This document shows positions 50,184-60,243 of a stretch of DNA of 64,000 nt, piece by piece. The stretch comes from Geobacter sp. (GTDB lineage: Bacteria; Desulfobacterota; Desulfuromonadia; Geobacterales; Pseudopelobacteraceae): positions 91,429-155,428 of the forward strand of contig VFJW01000033.1 of the NCBI GenBank assembly GCA_009885845.1, written 5' to 3'. Below the pieces are notes generated by a model that did no database searches, was not told where the DNA came from, and saw nothing but the letters and a program-made list of their open reading frames with translations. Position 1 is the stretch's first letter. Each line of letters begins with the position of its first letter. The position numbers and the translations under genes were made by a program.

Positions 50184-50266
50184 CGCTTTGTGTCTATTCG
50201 GGCAGAGGCACCATTTCATAAATGCTCTATTGAACATTCTATGTAGCATATTGAAAGTTATAACAG

Positions 50267-51484
50267 ATGAGACCTGATTTATATATATTAGAGTACCTCT
50301 TGCCATTCAACTCCTACATTGCTGAGTTTTTATGTGCTTTGGCTTTAGTATTTATATTAAACAAGCTTATAGTAGGCAGTTATATTAATGGATTAGCATT
50401 TATCTCAATTGCCACTTCGATTGTATTTACAGTAATTATAGATCTCATGACGAATAATTTGTTGACGACTGATAATTTTTTTCAGTTTTGTTATGTTGAT
50501 GCTGCTTTATTTGTTGTTGTGCTGTTTATGTACAAAAAGTTTATTACGCATGCAAAACAAATCAATTTTGCAATGATAGCGGAGCAACTGACACGTAACG
50601 AATTGGCATTAATATTTATTTTTTTGATTGCGCAACTGTTAATTACTATCACAAATGTCAATTGGGATGGGTCGAGCAGAATCGCTTATCAGACGCAGAG
50701 ATGGTATACTTTCGTGCGGTTGATAACAGAGTTGTTAAATCCATTATCGATTTTCCTGGTTTTCTTGTTAGCAAGGTGTAATCGCACTTTTGTTGCATTA
50801 TGTATTGCATCTCTTGTAGTTGTTACGTCTGTTTGTTCTGGCAGTAAAGCTGGGTTCCTGTTCAGTTTTTTAACTATGTTTTTGTTGTATCGAGACCTGG
50901 TTGGCATAACTAGGCGAGAAGTAAGATACTTGTATGTTTTATCAATTATGTTTGTAACGGCATCATTATTAAATCTATATTTATTAGGTATCACTCCTGA
51001 TAAATTATTTGAAAGATTTGTGTACTTTGCAGAATCTACAATAATGCTTTATCCAGCCGCAGATCCTACCACAGCATGTAAAGATACTTCCTTGATTTCA
51101 AATATACACAGAGGCATTGCACGTTTGGTCGGCGATTCATCTGCAACTGATATAGATACTCTTTTTGGTTATGCTTTATCGAAAGAATTTTACGGAGATA
51201 ATACACTTACAGGACCGAATGCCAGAATCGGGTCATATGCATTATGCGCATTTCCAGGATGGAATGTGTTGGTTTTGTACACAATTATTATTTTGTATTT
51301 GTCGTTTTCATGGAAATTATTTCTTGTTTTTGTTTCTCGTGGTGGGCTTGGTCTTTTAATGATCTGCCCGTTCTATGTCAGCGTTTTAGTATATATAGTA
51401 ATGGATTATAATGCTGCCATGGCGCTTTTAACATCGATGATCATTTTAATGCTATTTATAATTGCTGAAGATATCGCTCGTTAG
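50267..51484 (+). CDS. Putative polysaccharide polymerase (Wzy-like) membrane protein
   Basis: Multi-TM, AT-rich, in EPS cluster between glycosyltransferase genes. Confidence 0.6.
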   Translation: MRPDLYILEYLLPFNSYIAEFLCALALVFILNKLIVGSYINGLAFISIATSIVFTVIIDLMTNNLLTTDNFFQFCYVDAALFVVVLFMYKKFITHAKQINFAMIAEQLTRNELALIFIFLIAQLLITITNVNWDGSSRIAYQTQRWYTFVRLITELLNPLSIFLVFLLARCNRTFVALCIASLVVVTSVCSGSKAGFLFSFLTMFLLYRDLVGITRREVRYLYVLSIMFVTASLLNLYLLGITPDKLFERFVYFAESTIMLYPAADPTTACKDTSLISNIHRGIARLVGDSSATDIDTLFGYALSKEFYGDNTLTGPNARIGSYALCAFPGWNVLVLYTIIILYLSFSWKLFLVFVSRGGLGLLMICPFYVSVLVYIVMDYNAAMALLTSMIILMLFIIAEDIAR

Positions 51485-51734
51485 CTACATAAAAAATGTA
51501 TCGGCACATACATTTCCCTACATTACTTGCATAATCGCATTCAAAATAGTTAAAGCCTTACTTTTAATGGCCGGTTTTCTTAAAAAGATATTCAACCTTC
51601 ATATTAGTTGCTGTTTCATTTGTACCGTGGATAAAAGGAGTGTTTTACACAATGCCTAAAACAAGATATAGAATATTTATTCTAAATTTTAATTATTTAG
51701 ATAGTTTGTTTTTTATGAAACATACTTATTTATT

Positions 51735-52472
51735 ATGCTAAATATCATTATAGCAACAAAAAACCCAGTATGGGAAAAGCTTAATTTATGTTTAACATCA
51801 ATTGCATCTTTAGAATCTGCCGACAAGATTAAAGTGATTTTTGTATACAGTGGTAGTTTATGCGACATTAATATTGGAATAACAGCAAGATTTGAGGACT
51901 TTGTATTGTGCGAAATGGATGCACAAGGAGTTTATGCCGCATATAACAGGGGACTGGATTTTATAAAAGATGGATATGTGTTTTTTATGGGTGACGACGA
52001 TATTGTTTTACCTGGCTTGGATAGTGTTATCTCAAATATCATTGAGGATCAAATAGACGTTGATCTGATAGGTTGTAAGTCTTATATGCAATTGACTGAA
52101 AAACTATCCACGTTGCCGGTGTTTAAGATCATGGTACTGTGGAAAAATTGGTGTCATCAATGTTGCCTGTATAACTCTAACCTGTTTGATGATGAAAGAT
52201 TTGCAGTGCAGTATCAGATTCAGGCTGATCATGCTTTTAATATTATGGCGATATCATTAAAAAGTCGCAGGTGGATTCATTTCCCTTTTTTGATATCATA
52301 TTTCACCAAAGGTGGTATTTCCAGCAACAAAAACGATCTGATATTTAGAGACGAATTGCCAATAATTGCAAAAACATATTTCGGTCTTATTGGTTATTTA
52401 TTTTGTTTAATTAGGCGTTTTCTTTCAAACATTATTAAAGGGCGACCAACTGAAACCAGAGGTAACTTTTAA
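51735..52472 (+). CDS. GT2-like glycosyltransferase
   Basis: GVYAAYNRGLDFIKDGYVFFMGDDDIVLPG. Confidence 0.85.
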   Translation: MLNIIIATKNPVWEKLNLCLTSIASLESADKIKVIFVYSGSLCDINIGITARFEDFVLCEMDAQGVYAAYNRGLDFIKDGYVFFMGDDDIVLPGLDSVISNIIEDQIDVDLIGCKSYMQLTEKLSTLPVFKIMVLWKNWCHQCCLYNSNLFDDERFAVQYQIQADHAFNIMAISLKSRRWIHFPFLISYFTKGGISSNKNDLIFRDELPIIAKTYFGLIGYLFCLIRRFLSNIIKGRPTETRGNF

Positions 52473-52549
52473 TGTAATGGACTAATTTCTTTAAATTATA
52501 TTCATCTATACAATACCTAAGAAAGGAAGATATTTACTGTTGATGGGTT

Positions 52550-52775
52550 CCTAAAATTTTATATTTCGTCCGCTTCAATTCCAAATATCATTCTTTCTTC
52601 CGCCTTTGCCGGAATCCTTACTGCATAGTAACGGTTTGGCCTTATTAACGCTGTGCGCACCCCTTTCTTATTCATTCAAGCAGCGGTCCTCGCAGATACC
52701 TGCCATCAACCAACAGCCGTGAACAAAAAAACCGCCGATTAAACCAGTTGCTCCGGTCGTCAAAATATTTATCTA
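52550..52775 (-). pseudogene. Decayed NAD-dependent epimerase N-terminus
   Basis: Minus strand reads ILTTGATGLIGGFF (Rossmann GxxGxxG), then frame changes through LLVDGRYLRGPLLE and ...VRIPAKAEERMIFGIEADEI*. Confidence 0.6.
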
Positions 52776-53767
52776 CTTCCAAGAATATCCAATATCCAAC
52801 TGCGCAATGAATATTTCGAAACGAAGTCATCACTCAGGGGGGGTGTTTCCGCTTCTAGGAAAAGTGAAAGTACAGATGGATTAGTACGATCTATTACGCA
52901 TATTCTCTTTGGATCATAGAAATCATGTTGCATAACGAAACTATTCGTTGTTATCAGTTTTTTGCCTGAAGCAATCATTTCAAAGGTGCGCATTGTTAGC
53001 CCAGAATTATTGGGGTGTTCTATATCGATGACGGCGGAACACTTTTTTAATTGCGTGGAAATTGTCGCAAAAGGCATAGGTTTAAAAATAAAGCGTGACC
53101 TATCCAATGTTCTCATAAATGGGTCTAATATCATCCGAAAAGCATACTCAACCCTGCTTCGTGAGAACAGCCAATAATCAAAATCGATATTTTTCGGCAA
53201 TGATCGTTTAATCATGGAGATTACCTTCGGCCGGTCACTATGCAGAGTCCCGACAAAAAATAATCGTAAATTATTAGTTTTGATTTCTCTGTCAAGGTAC
53301 TTGTCGAGAAAAAACAGTGGACGGAATCTGAACTGTTTAAACTGCTTGCAGTCTTTAGGGTCATAACTGGAGATATCATCAAAACACGATAACTTCAATT
53401 TTATTTCTTTAATAGTTGACACACTGTCCCAAAGGTGACAAACCACGCGGGCCCGTGGATATCGTTTACGTAGCGTCTGTATAAAAAAGGGTGACAAGCC
53501 TTCACCTCTAATTATGAAAATCAGATCACATTGCTCAGTACCGTATTTTTCTAGCCACTTTAAAAAGTAGAAATTCGAATAATAACTTCCGAGCTTCGGA
53601 AACAACCTAATAAATCCTTTAACCCATGGATGTTCAGACGGGCGGTCGCTACTAAATGATACGTCTGCTCCCATATTCTGCATCTCAAGAAGAATTTCCT
53701 TTTCATAACCAAAATACTTTGGGCAGAAGAAAATGATTTTTTTCCCGAACAGGGGTAGGTTTGTCAT
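52769..53767 (-). CDS. Glycosyltransferase (CgeB/GT1-like)
   Basis: LFFVGTLHSDRPKVISMIKRSLP; NSGLTMRTFEMIASGKKLITTN. Confidence 0.8.
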   Translation of the reverse strand: MTNLPLFGKKIIFFCPKYFGYEKEILLEMQNMGADVSFSSDRPSEHPWVKGFIRLFPKLGSYYSNFYFLKWLEKYGTEQCDLIFIIRGEGLSPFFIQTLRKRYPRARVVCHLWDSVSTIKEIKLKLSCFDDISSYDPKDCKQFKQFRFRPLFFLDKYLDREIKTNNLRLFFVGTLHSDRPKVISMIKRSLPKNIDFDYWLFSRSRVEYAFRMILDPFMRTLDRSRFIFKPMPFATISTQLKKCSAVIDIEHPNNSGLTMRTFEMIASGKKLITTNSFVMQHDFYDPKRICVIDRTNPSVLSLFLEAETPPLSDDFVSKYSLRSWILDILGSR

Positions 53768-54291
53768 GTTTTAACTTTCACCACAGCAGGTACACCAATC
53801 GCTAATGCACCATCTGGAACTGATTCTGTCACAAGAGAATTTGCAGCAACGACTGCATTCTGTCCTATCTGTATACCTCCCAATACTATCGCTCCAGCTC
53901 CAATTACGACGCCGTCTCTAAGCTTAGGTCGAGCGTCCGGATTGAATTCTAAGTCTGCGAATTTCGCCCCTAATGTTACCCCTTGAAATATAGTAACATT
54001 ACTGCCTAACTCTGCGGCTCCAATAACTGTACCGGATGTATGGGGGATCATAAGACCTGGGCCGATCTTGCAGCGCGGCGTCACTTCCAGACCAAACAAT
54101 ATGACATTGGCAAGTGAGAAAAACATACTTATCGGTCGAAGAAGGCGGCTTCCATAGCACAATTGAGAGAGTCTAATCAATAAAACAGGCACAAACCGAG
54201 GATGTATGAGCTTAATCCACAATCGAAGCCCTGAAGCTTGACCAAGCCGCAATAAATCAGCTTTAAGAAGTGATATTAATGTTGTCGGCAT
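53764..54291 (-). CDS. Serine O-acetyltransferase-like hexapeptide acyltransferase
   Basis: GLMIPHTSGTVIGAAELGSNVTIFQGVTLGAK, GVVIGAGAIVLGGIQIGQNAVVAANSLV. Confidence 0.9.
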   Translation of the reverse strand: MPTTLISLLKADLLRLGQASGLRLWIKLIHPRFVPVLLIRLSQLCYGSRLLRPISMFFSLANVILFGLEVTPRCKIGPGLMIPHTSGTVIGAAELGSNVTIFQGVTLGAKFADLEFNPDARPKLRDGVVIGAGAIVLGGIQIGQNAVVAANSLVTESVPDGALAIGVPAVVKVKT

Positions 54292-55444
54292 GGATATACA
54301 CCCTCCCTTTGCCCATAAGACCACGTCCCTGAAGTTCGAAGACCGATTTCTGATAAGCTGTTTTGTCTTCCAGAGGTTGTGTTTCTGCCCAGGCAAGAAA
54401 TTTGTGCAGACCTTCCTGGAACGGAATTAATGGTTTAAAGTTCAAAACCGATTCTAGGCGGCGCGTTGAAGCTTTGTTGTGTCGGATGTCGCCAAGTCGG
54501 AAAGCACCCAACACTCTGATTTCAGAATTGTTACCAAAATAATTGTTTATTTCTTGAGCAACAGTGATAACAGGTACCGTCTCACCGGTACCGACATTCA
54601 AAGCACCCACAAAAGGACCAGTGTGCATTACCGCTCGCATGGTTGCTTCAACAACATCGTCAATGTACACAAAGTCTCGCGATTCCAAGCCATCTTCATA
54701 GACATCAATGGGGTGACCCTGGCGGGCCAAATTGGAAAAAACTGCAAGAATACCGGTATAGGGATTTTTTAGAGATTGTCCGGGCCCGAAGACATTTTGA
54801 TAGCGCAATGCAAAAGCATTTAATTCATTTGTGCGGGCATGCATCAAAATAGCTTGTTCCTGCACCTGTTTAGTCAGTCCGTATATTGACATCGGGCGGA
54901 AAGGCGCTGTTTCATCTGTGTCAGCCAGCGAGACAACCTGTTCACATTCAGGACAATAGAGCTCAAAATCTCCAGAAGACATGCGGGAGTTGGTGCGGGA
55001 TTCAGGGATAACGAGACCATGTTCTGGGCATGTATAGCTGCCTTCACCGTAAATGGCACGACTGGATGCAACAATTAATGAACGGACGGAGCTCCCGGAT
55101 TTTCTGTTTTGTAGTATATCAAGCAGGTTGGCCGTTCCCTGGACATTCACATCAAAATAACGGGATATCTCATACATTGATTGCCCGGTTCCGGTCTCAG
55201 CGGCTAAATGAATGACAACATCAGTATTTTCGAGTGCATTGAGCAAATTCGCCCTATCTCTGATATCAGCCTTGACAAGCTCCACGTGAGGAGCAATGTC
55301 GTCGGGGAGACTGTCGTTAATTCCATGAATCTGAGGAAGGAAATTATCGTAAATCCTAACGGAGCAATTTGAGAGCAAGAGTTTTCTACAAACATTCCTG
55401 CCGATAAAACCAGCGCCTCCGGTAATCAAAACTGTTGGCTTCAT
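54263..55444 (-). CDS. NAD-dependent epimerase/dehydratase (extended SDR)
   Basis: VLITGGAGFIGRNVCRKLL, YGLTKQVQEQ, FVYIDDVVEA. Confidence 0.95.
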   Translation of the reverse strand: MKPTVLITGGAGFIGRNVCRKLLLSNCSVRIYDNFLPQIHGINDSLPDDIAPHVELVKADIRDRANLLNALENTDVVIHLAAETGTGQSMYEISRYFDVNVQGTANLLDILQNRKSGSSVRSLIVASSRAIYGEGSYTCPEHGLVIPESRTNSRMSSGDFELYCPECEQVVSLADTDETAPFRPMSIYGLTKQVQEQAILMHARTNELNAFALRYQNVFGPGQSLKNPYTGILAVFSNLARQGHPIDVYEDGLESRDFVYIDDVVEATMRAVMHTGPFVGALNVGTGETVPVITVAQEINNYFGNNSEIRVLGAFRLGDIRHNKASTRRLESVLNFKPLIPFQEGLHKFLAWAETQPLEDKTAYQKSVFELQGRGLMGKGRVYIHADNINITS

Positions 55445-55461
55445 AAAATTCCTAGAGCAAT

Positions 55462-56742
55462 TTATTTCAAAACGTCTCTTTGATTCCTGATACTTGAAAC
55501 ATGTACCAAATACTTCATCAAAGAAAAATATCTGTTCGGCCCTACCACTCGCAACAATAGTCTCAAAAACATATTAATAATGTTAATAGCAGATGAAAAC
55601 TTATCCATGTCTTTGAATGTATAGCGTTGTGCGGGTTGAAATTTCCTAAGCGCCAATCGATGTTTGATAGCAAAAGCATATACTCTCAAATTAGAAGAAA
55701 AAGGATTCTTCACGTCTGTAAAAGTATCTTCCAGCGCTGCATAGAACCTTCTCAACGCCGGTGTTATGTAAGTCCCGTCATCAAAATAGTCATTCGAATA
55801 TTTTTGTGATGAGAATTTTGACTCGCCATTTGATTTTAGCAGCACTGCATATTCATCCAACAGCTCGTGAAGATCTGGTCTGCTACCGGTAGCAAATCTT
55901 GATTGTTTATGTGCTATTGCATGGGGATCGTCATTACTGAATGAACTGAAATGAAAGAAGTAAAGTGGAGAATCCTTATTTACATACCATTTATCATCAC
56001 GTTTTGAGAGTATTCTCTCGTGGAGATTCCAGAAAGCGACATTCAACCCCAGATCCCTCAAAACCTTAAGGTTTGGAAAAAAACAGGGAGCAAGATCAAC
56101 CCATTTCTGATCTACAGCCAGACCAATTTGAGGCTCATAAAAACCGAGCTTCAGGCATCTTTCTGACCACCAATCGAGAAATGCAATTCCTTCTTCACAT
56201 CGGCTTACACCGACAAATCCCAAATTAAAAGAACCCATCCTCGAAAAATCCACATCAGATGGATTCATTCCGTCCAATACAGGCGTCATGGCGTGCGGTG
56301 TCACAACAACTGAATGAGTATCAAGACAGTCATAAACAGGTTGCAGATAGTTGTATATTTTAATATCTGGATCAATATAAAGAACTTTTTCATATCTAGA
56401 TAACAACATTTTGAGGCATGTAGGTTTTACATTAGTACTGAGTTCAATAATATCGAACTTGAATGCATAACAATCAAAGTTTTCAATTAAAAGATCTTCT
56501 GCCCAAATTATATTTACATCAGTCAAAATCGATTCTATCTCTGTACTTTTTCTATCAATTAAAAGGAGATAGAAATCAGTATCTTTATGATAGTTCAGAA
56601 ATGATTCTTTTAAAATAAGGGCTTTTGAAAGAAAATTTACTGCACAAATGGTGACCGCAGCGTTTTTAACCTTTGGGGATAACAGCATACAATCTCCGAT
56701 TTTAAATTCAGATTTTATACTTATCCAATAGACAGGGAACAA
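55462..56742 (-). CDS. Glycosyltransferase with GT8-like DxD
   Basis: VKPTCLKMLLSRYEKVLYIDPDIKIYNYLQPVYD; QKWVDLAPCFFPNLKVLRDLGLNVAFWNLHER. Confidence 0.8.
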   Translation of the reverse strand: MFPVYWISIKSEFKIGDCMLLSPKVKNAAVTICAVNFLSKALILKESFLNYHKDTDFYLLLIDRKSTEIESILTDVNIIWAEDLLIENFDCYAFKFDIIELSTNVKPTCLKMLLSRYEKVLYIDPDIKIYNYLQPVYDCLDTHSVVVTPHAMTPVLDGMNPSDVDFSRMGSFNLGFVGVSRCEEGIAFLDWWSERCLKLGFYEPQIGLAVDQKWVDLAPCFFPNLKVLRDLGLNVAFWNLHERILSKRDDKWYVNKDSPLYFFHFSSFSNDDPHAIAHKQSRFATGSRPDLHELLDEYAVLLKSNGESKFSSQKYSNDYFDDGTYITPALRRFYAALEDTFTDVKNPFSSNLRVYAFAIKHRLALRKFQPAQRYTFKDMDKFSSAINIINMFLRLLLRVVGPNRYFSLMKYLVHVSSIRNQRDVLK

Positions 56743-56767
56743 TGCCTGCTATCATTTCATGAATTAT

Positions 56768-56792
56768 TTTTGTTGTCATCTTGACAACAAAA
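56768..56792. promoter_or_regulatory. 11-bp perfect inverted repeat TTTTGTTGTCA-tct-TGACAACAAAA
   Basis: Upstream of the 56742 minus-strand gene; low GC, so operator or hairpin. Confidence 0.5.
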
Positions 56793-56867
56793 TGGATTTC
56801 GATTACAAAAGCCCGGTCGTAAGCTTTTGTAAAGAATATCTGAGATTAAACAGCTTTCAGGCCATGT

Positions 56868-57245
56868 TCAATTATCATATTCACAAATAACATTTTGATT
56901 TATTTCTGGGCGCAGCTGGCCGGACATCTTGAATAAATTTGAAATCAAAAACGGGGACAAAGAAGTGGCAATAACAACACTAACAACACCCATTACCGCC
57001 ATAATAACTAGAGCCGTCCAAACCAACCCAGAGAATTCTTTTACATCTTTCATGCCTAATCGCTGGGCGATAATTTGAGTAAGCGCTCTTCCTAATCCGA
57101 GATCAACAGGCTGAAATAGCCAATGAACATCCAAGCCAACGTAAGGACACCAACGCGATCAGTCCACAAACCTTTGATCAGCAAGGGATTGTAAACAATA
57201 CCCAAAATAGCAGCAAGGTCTGCTCCACGAGATTGATTTTGGTAT
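56868..57245 (-). pseudogene. Truncated and frameshifted Wzx-type flippase
   Basis: AILGIVYNPLLIKGLWTDRVGVLTLAWMFIGYFS // frameshift // VDLGLGRALTQIIAQRLGMKD..., ending after about 90 further aa. Confidence 0.8.
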
Positions 57246-57367
57246 TTTTAGCAATTATTTTCCCACTATTAATTTGGTTGCTACAGTTTTTTCTTCTATC
57301 ATTCAAAAAAACCTCAACACGGATCAGAAGCCATATTTCAAGCGGTTGCGAGATTTTGACTAGGAGC

Positions 57368-58558
57368 CTATCCCCGACTGATTATGCTCTTCCAACGGAC
57401 TCTTTCGGGCTCCGACATTTTGCTGACTCTCTCCATTGCAAACGCCAGACAACAGGAGACGAATAGGGAGAAGATCATTGTTTTGATTACGACCTTGCTC
57501 CTCGCAGGCTTGCTCTTTCTCTCCGGCACCTTCGCCACCTGCAAGATCTGAAACGGCGAAACATCCTTGGCCTCGGACAGCTTCGTCACTTCATACTGCT
57601 TGGTCAGCAATTCAACCAGCATCTCCTGAATCTTGAAATCCCGCATCAGCCGCAGGTACTCCTGCCCCAGCTGCGGCATACTCCCGACCGATGGAATTGA
57701 ACTGCTCCCGCCGCCCATTCCTTCCAGTTTGCCAATCTGCGCCCGTAAATTGGCTACCATGGTTTTGGTCGTTTTTACCTCCTGGCTCGATTCGGTAAAT
57801 TGCCTCAGGAAGGTGGAAAGTTGCACCTCCTGGGCAGCGAGCTGAGCACGCAACTGCGCCACACCTTCGATGGTCGCCTTTGCCTGATCGGTTACCGACA
57901 CGGCCTTGTTCTTTGATTGAAAGATTTTGAGCGCATCTTCCGCCTTTGTCAGATCGGCACGGGCTGCGGAAATACGTTCTTCCAGATATATGCGGTTCTT
58001 ACCGGCCGAGGTCATGTTGAGCCGGACCGCCAGTTTCCCCAATTCCTCCACGTAAGTATTGGCCATCTCTGCGGCCCGTTTCGGATTTTTATCATTCACG
58101 GCAATGGTTATGACGCCGTCCTTTTTGCCTGTTGTAATAATGACATTTTTGTCCAATGCCGCGTACGTATTCACCCGTAACTTTTCCTTGTAGACTTCCA
58201 TCAGCTTGAAGCGGTCAATGAGCGGATCCTTGACCGTCTCGCTCCTAAGCATGGTCATATACAAGTCAGCCTTGGTCGGTCCGCCCAGTCCAGACCCAGC
58301 GATGCCGGCCAAGCCGCCAAGCTGTCCAAACATGGCCCCCATAACCCCTTTGTCGTCCTCCATCGGCAAAATCATGGCCTTTGCGGTGTATATACTCGGC
58401 AGCAGCAGAACGACGATGATACTCAAGATCGTGGCTGAAAGTGTGAAACCGGCGATCAGACGTCTGTGCCTAAAGAGTATGGCCAAGTAGTCTAAAATTC
58501 TGACGGTTGGCGCAGATTGCTGGGACGTGCTGGAATGATGATCGGTATTTTGTTGCAT
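57368..58558 (-). CDS. Wzz/GNVR chain-length determinant family protein
   Basis: ILDYLAILFRHRRLIAGFTLSATILSIIVVLLLPSIYTAKAMILP; YLRLMRDFKIQEMLVELLTKQYEVTKLSEAKD. Confidence 0.92.
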   Translation of the reverse strand: MQQNTDHHSSTSQQSAPTVRILDYLAILFRHRRLIAGFTLSATILSIIVVLLLPSIYTAKAMILPMEDDKGVMGAMFGQLGGLAGIAGSGLGGPTKADLYMTMLRSETVKDPLIDRFKLMEVYKEKLRVNTYAALDKNVIITTGKKDGVITIAVNDKNPKRAAEMANTYVEELGKLAVRLNMTSAGKNRIYLEERISAARADLTKAEDALKIFQSKNKAVSVTDQAKATIEGVAQLRAQLAAQEVQLSTFLRQFTESSQEVKTTKTMVANLRAQIGKLEGMGGGSSSIPSVGSMPQLGQEYLRLMRDFKIQEMLVELLTKQYEVTKLSEAKDVSPFQILQVAKVPERKSKPARSKVVIKTMIFSLFVSCCLAFAMERVSKMSEPERVRWKSIISRG

Positions 58559-58580
58559 TGCTTACTCCGGAAAATCTGTT

Positions 58581-58597
58581 CAGGGTTCGAGGTTCAA
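58581..58597. repeat. 17-bp direct repeat CAGGGTTCGAGGTTCAA (left copy)
   Basis: Identical to 60227-60243. Confidence 0.95.
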
Positions 58598-58711
58598 GTT
58601 CAGACTTCCTGATCCAGATGGGTTGTTATCGGTTTTTTCAGCAAATAAACTTGGCACCAAAGTGGCTTCAATCTCATCCGTAAGTTACTAAACAGTTTTG
58701 GTCTTGAGTCA

Positions 58712-60112
58712 TCATTGTAACTCCCACCCGTCTACCAGTAACACTCCATCTTGAAGAGCCAGCTTTCGCATACCATCCGTGTATCCGCTCTTGCTGAACA
58801 GGATGAAACACTCTCGGCGCGGATCCTTACCCCATACGACGAGTTTTGCCTTGCGTTGAAGGTTGCGGTAGATATCCTCACCGACCGGATTTATGCTCCA
58901 TTTACATTCACCAAACCAGATCGTCTCGTTCTCTTCATCCAGCGCCACGAGGTCGATCTCTTCGTTCTTCAGCCACCATCTACCAATGGTGGAGAAGGTT
59001 ATCCTGCCAGATTTGAGAAGATTCAGGCAGAGTTCACGGCAGACATCCTCATAGACAAATGACAGATGTTGATCGAATGTATCCCTGATTTTGCCAAGCA
59101 GATAATCGGTATTGCCGATTTCCAGTCTGCTCCGGTGCGGGAAGACATATTTGAACCAGAACGAGAAAAATCTATCATGCAACCGATAGAGCCCAAGTCT
59201 GCTCTTGTCGGGATATTTTTCAGTAACCGGGATTTCCTTATCCACAAAACGGAGTGATCGGAGGATATCCAGATAGCGTGCAAGGTGTGACTTTTCAAAG
59301 CCGGTGTCGTTGATAATCTCCGACATCTTCCGTTTTCCTTGGGCGATGGCACGGAGGATGACAAAATAGTTGCGTGGTTCGCGTAACTCTTCTCGCAGCA
59401 GAAACTCAACCTCATTATGGAGAAACGACCCACGGTCAAGAATAAGGTCGTTGATGGCACTCTGTATTGTGGCGCCTGCGTCGAGCCGTTCTATATACGC
59501 CGGGATAGAACCGAAAACCCCGTAGATTTCCAGTCGCTGCTGCAAATTGGCCTCGGGGAAAAACTCCGCCAACGCCGTGAACGGCATTTCGCGAACTTCC
59601 AGAGAGGCGGTGCGTCTGCCGTAGAGCGGTGCTTTATAAAAGAGCACTTCCTCTTCCATCATGCCGACGCTCGATCCTAGAAGGATCAGGAATGCATTGC
59701 TCTCCTTCAGATGAGTGTCGATGCCTTTTTGAAATATTGAGGAAATCCCTTTGTTGGAGTTTACCAGATAGGGGAACTCATCGATTACTATGACGAGCCG
59801 TTCGTGTTCAGCCTTATCCTTAAGATACCGAAATAATTGCTGCCAGTCCCGAAAGCCTGATTCAGTCAGGATGGTGTCGCCAAAGAATTCACCAACTTCG
59901 TGTCCCAGGTTGCGGAGCTGCTCCCCTTCTGTAACGCTGTCGGCAAGGAAATAGATCGCCCTTTTGTCCCGGATAAATTCACGCACCAAACGGGTCTTGC
60001 CAACCCGCCGCCTGCCATAGAGCGGGATAAACTGAAAACCCGGCTTCTCGTAATACTTTTGTAAAAAAGCAAGTTCCTCTGTTCTACTGACGAATCGCAT
60101 GATTTGCCCCAC
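58712..60112 (-). CDS. AAA+ ATPase, DUF234-type
   Basis: LYGRRRVGKTRLVREF Walker A, LVIVIDEFPYLV Walker B, ILLGSSVGMMEEEVL; C-terminal nuclease-like FGECKWS. Confidence 0.9.
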   Translation of the reverse strand: MGQIMRFVSRTEELAFLQKYYEKPGFQFIPLYGRRRVGKTRLVREFIRDKRAIYFLADSVTEGEQLRNLGHEVGEFFGDTILTESGFRDWQQLFRYLKDKAEHERLVIVIDEFPYLVNSNKGISSIFQKGIDTHLKESNAFLILLGSSVGMMEEEVLFYKAPLYGRRTASLEVREMPFTALAEFFPEANLQQRLEIYGVFGSIPAYIERLDAGATIQSAINDLILDRGSFLHNEVEFLLREELREPRNYFVILRAIAQGKRKMSEIINDTGFEKSHLARYLDILRSLRFVDKEIPVTEKYPDKSRLGLYRLHDRFFSFWFKYVFPHRSRLEIGNTDYLLGKIRDTFDQHLSFVYEDVCRELCLNLLKSGRITFSTIGRWWLKNEEIDLVALDEENETIWFGECKWSINPVGEDIYRNLQRKAKLVVWGKDPRRECFILFSKSGYTDGMRKLALQDGVLLVDGWELQ

Positions 60113-60114
60113 AC

Positions 60115-60149
60115 AGTATAATTTAATTTTGCATAATCACAATTATACT
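60115..60149. promoter_or_regulatory. 9-bp inverted repeat AGTATAATT...AATTATACT in the promoter of the DUF234 ATPase
   Basis: Arms at 60115-60123 and 60141-60149 just upstream of the start at 60112. Confidence 0.6.
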
Positions 60150-60226
60150 AAATGTTTCCGGGAAAGCAATGCAAAAGACTTATCTGCGGAGGCACATACA
60201 ACCTCTACCCATCCGGAAAAAACTGT

Positions 60227-60243
60227 CAGGGTTCGAGGTTCAA
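60227..60243. repeat. 17-bp direct repeat CAGGGTTCGAGGTTCAA (right copy), overlapping the SLBB gene stop codon
   Basis: Identical to 58581-58597. Confidence 0.95.
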
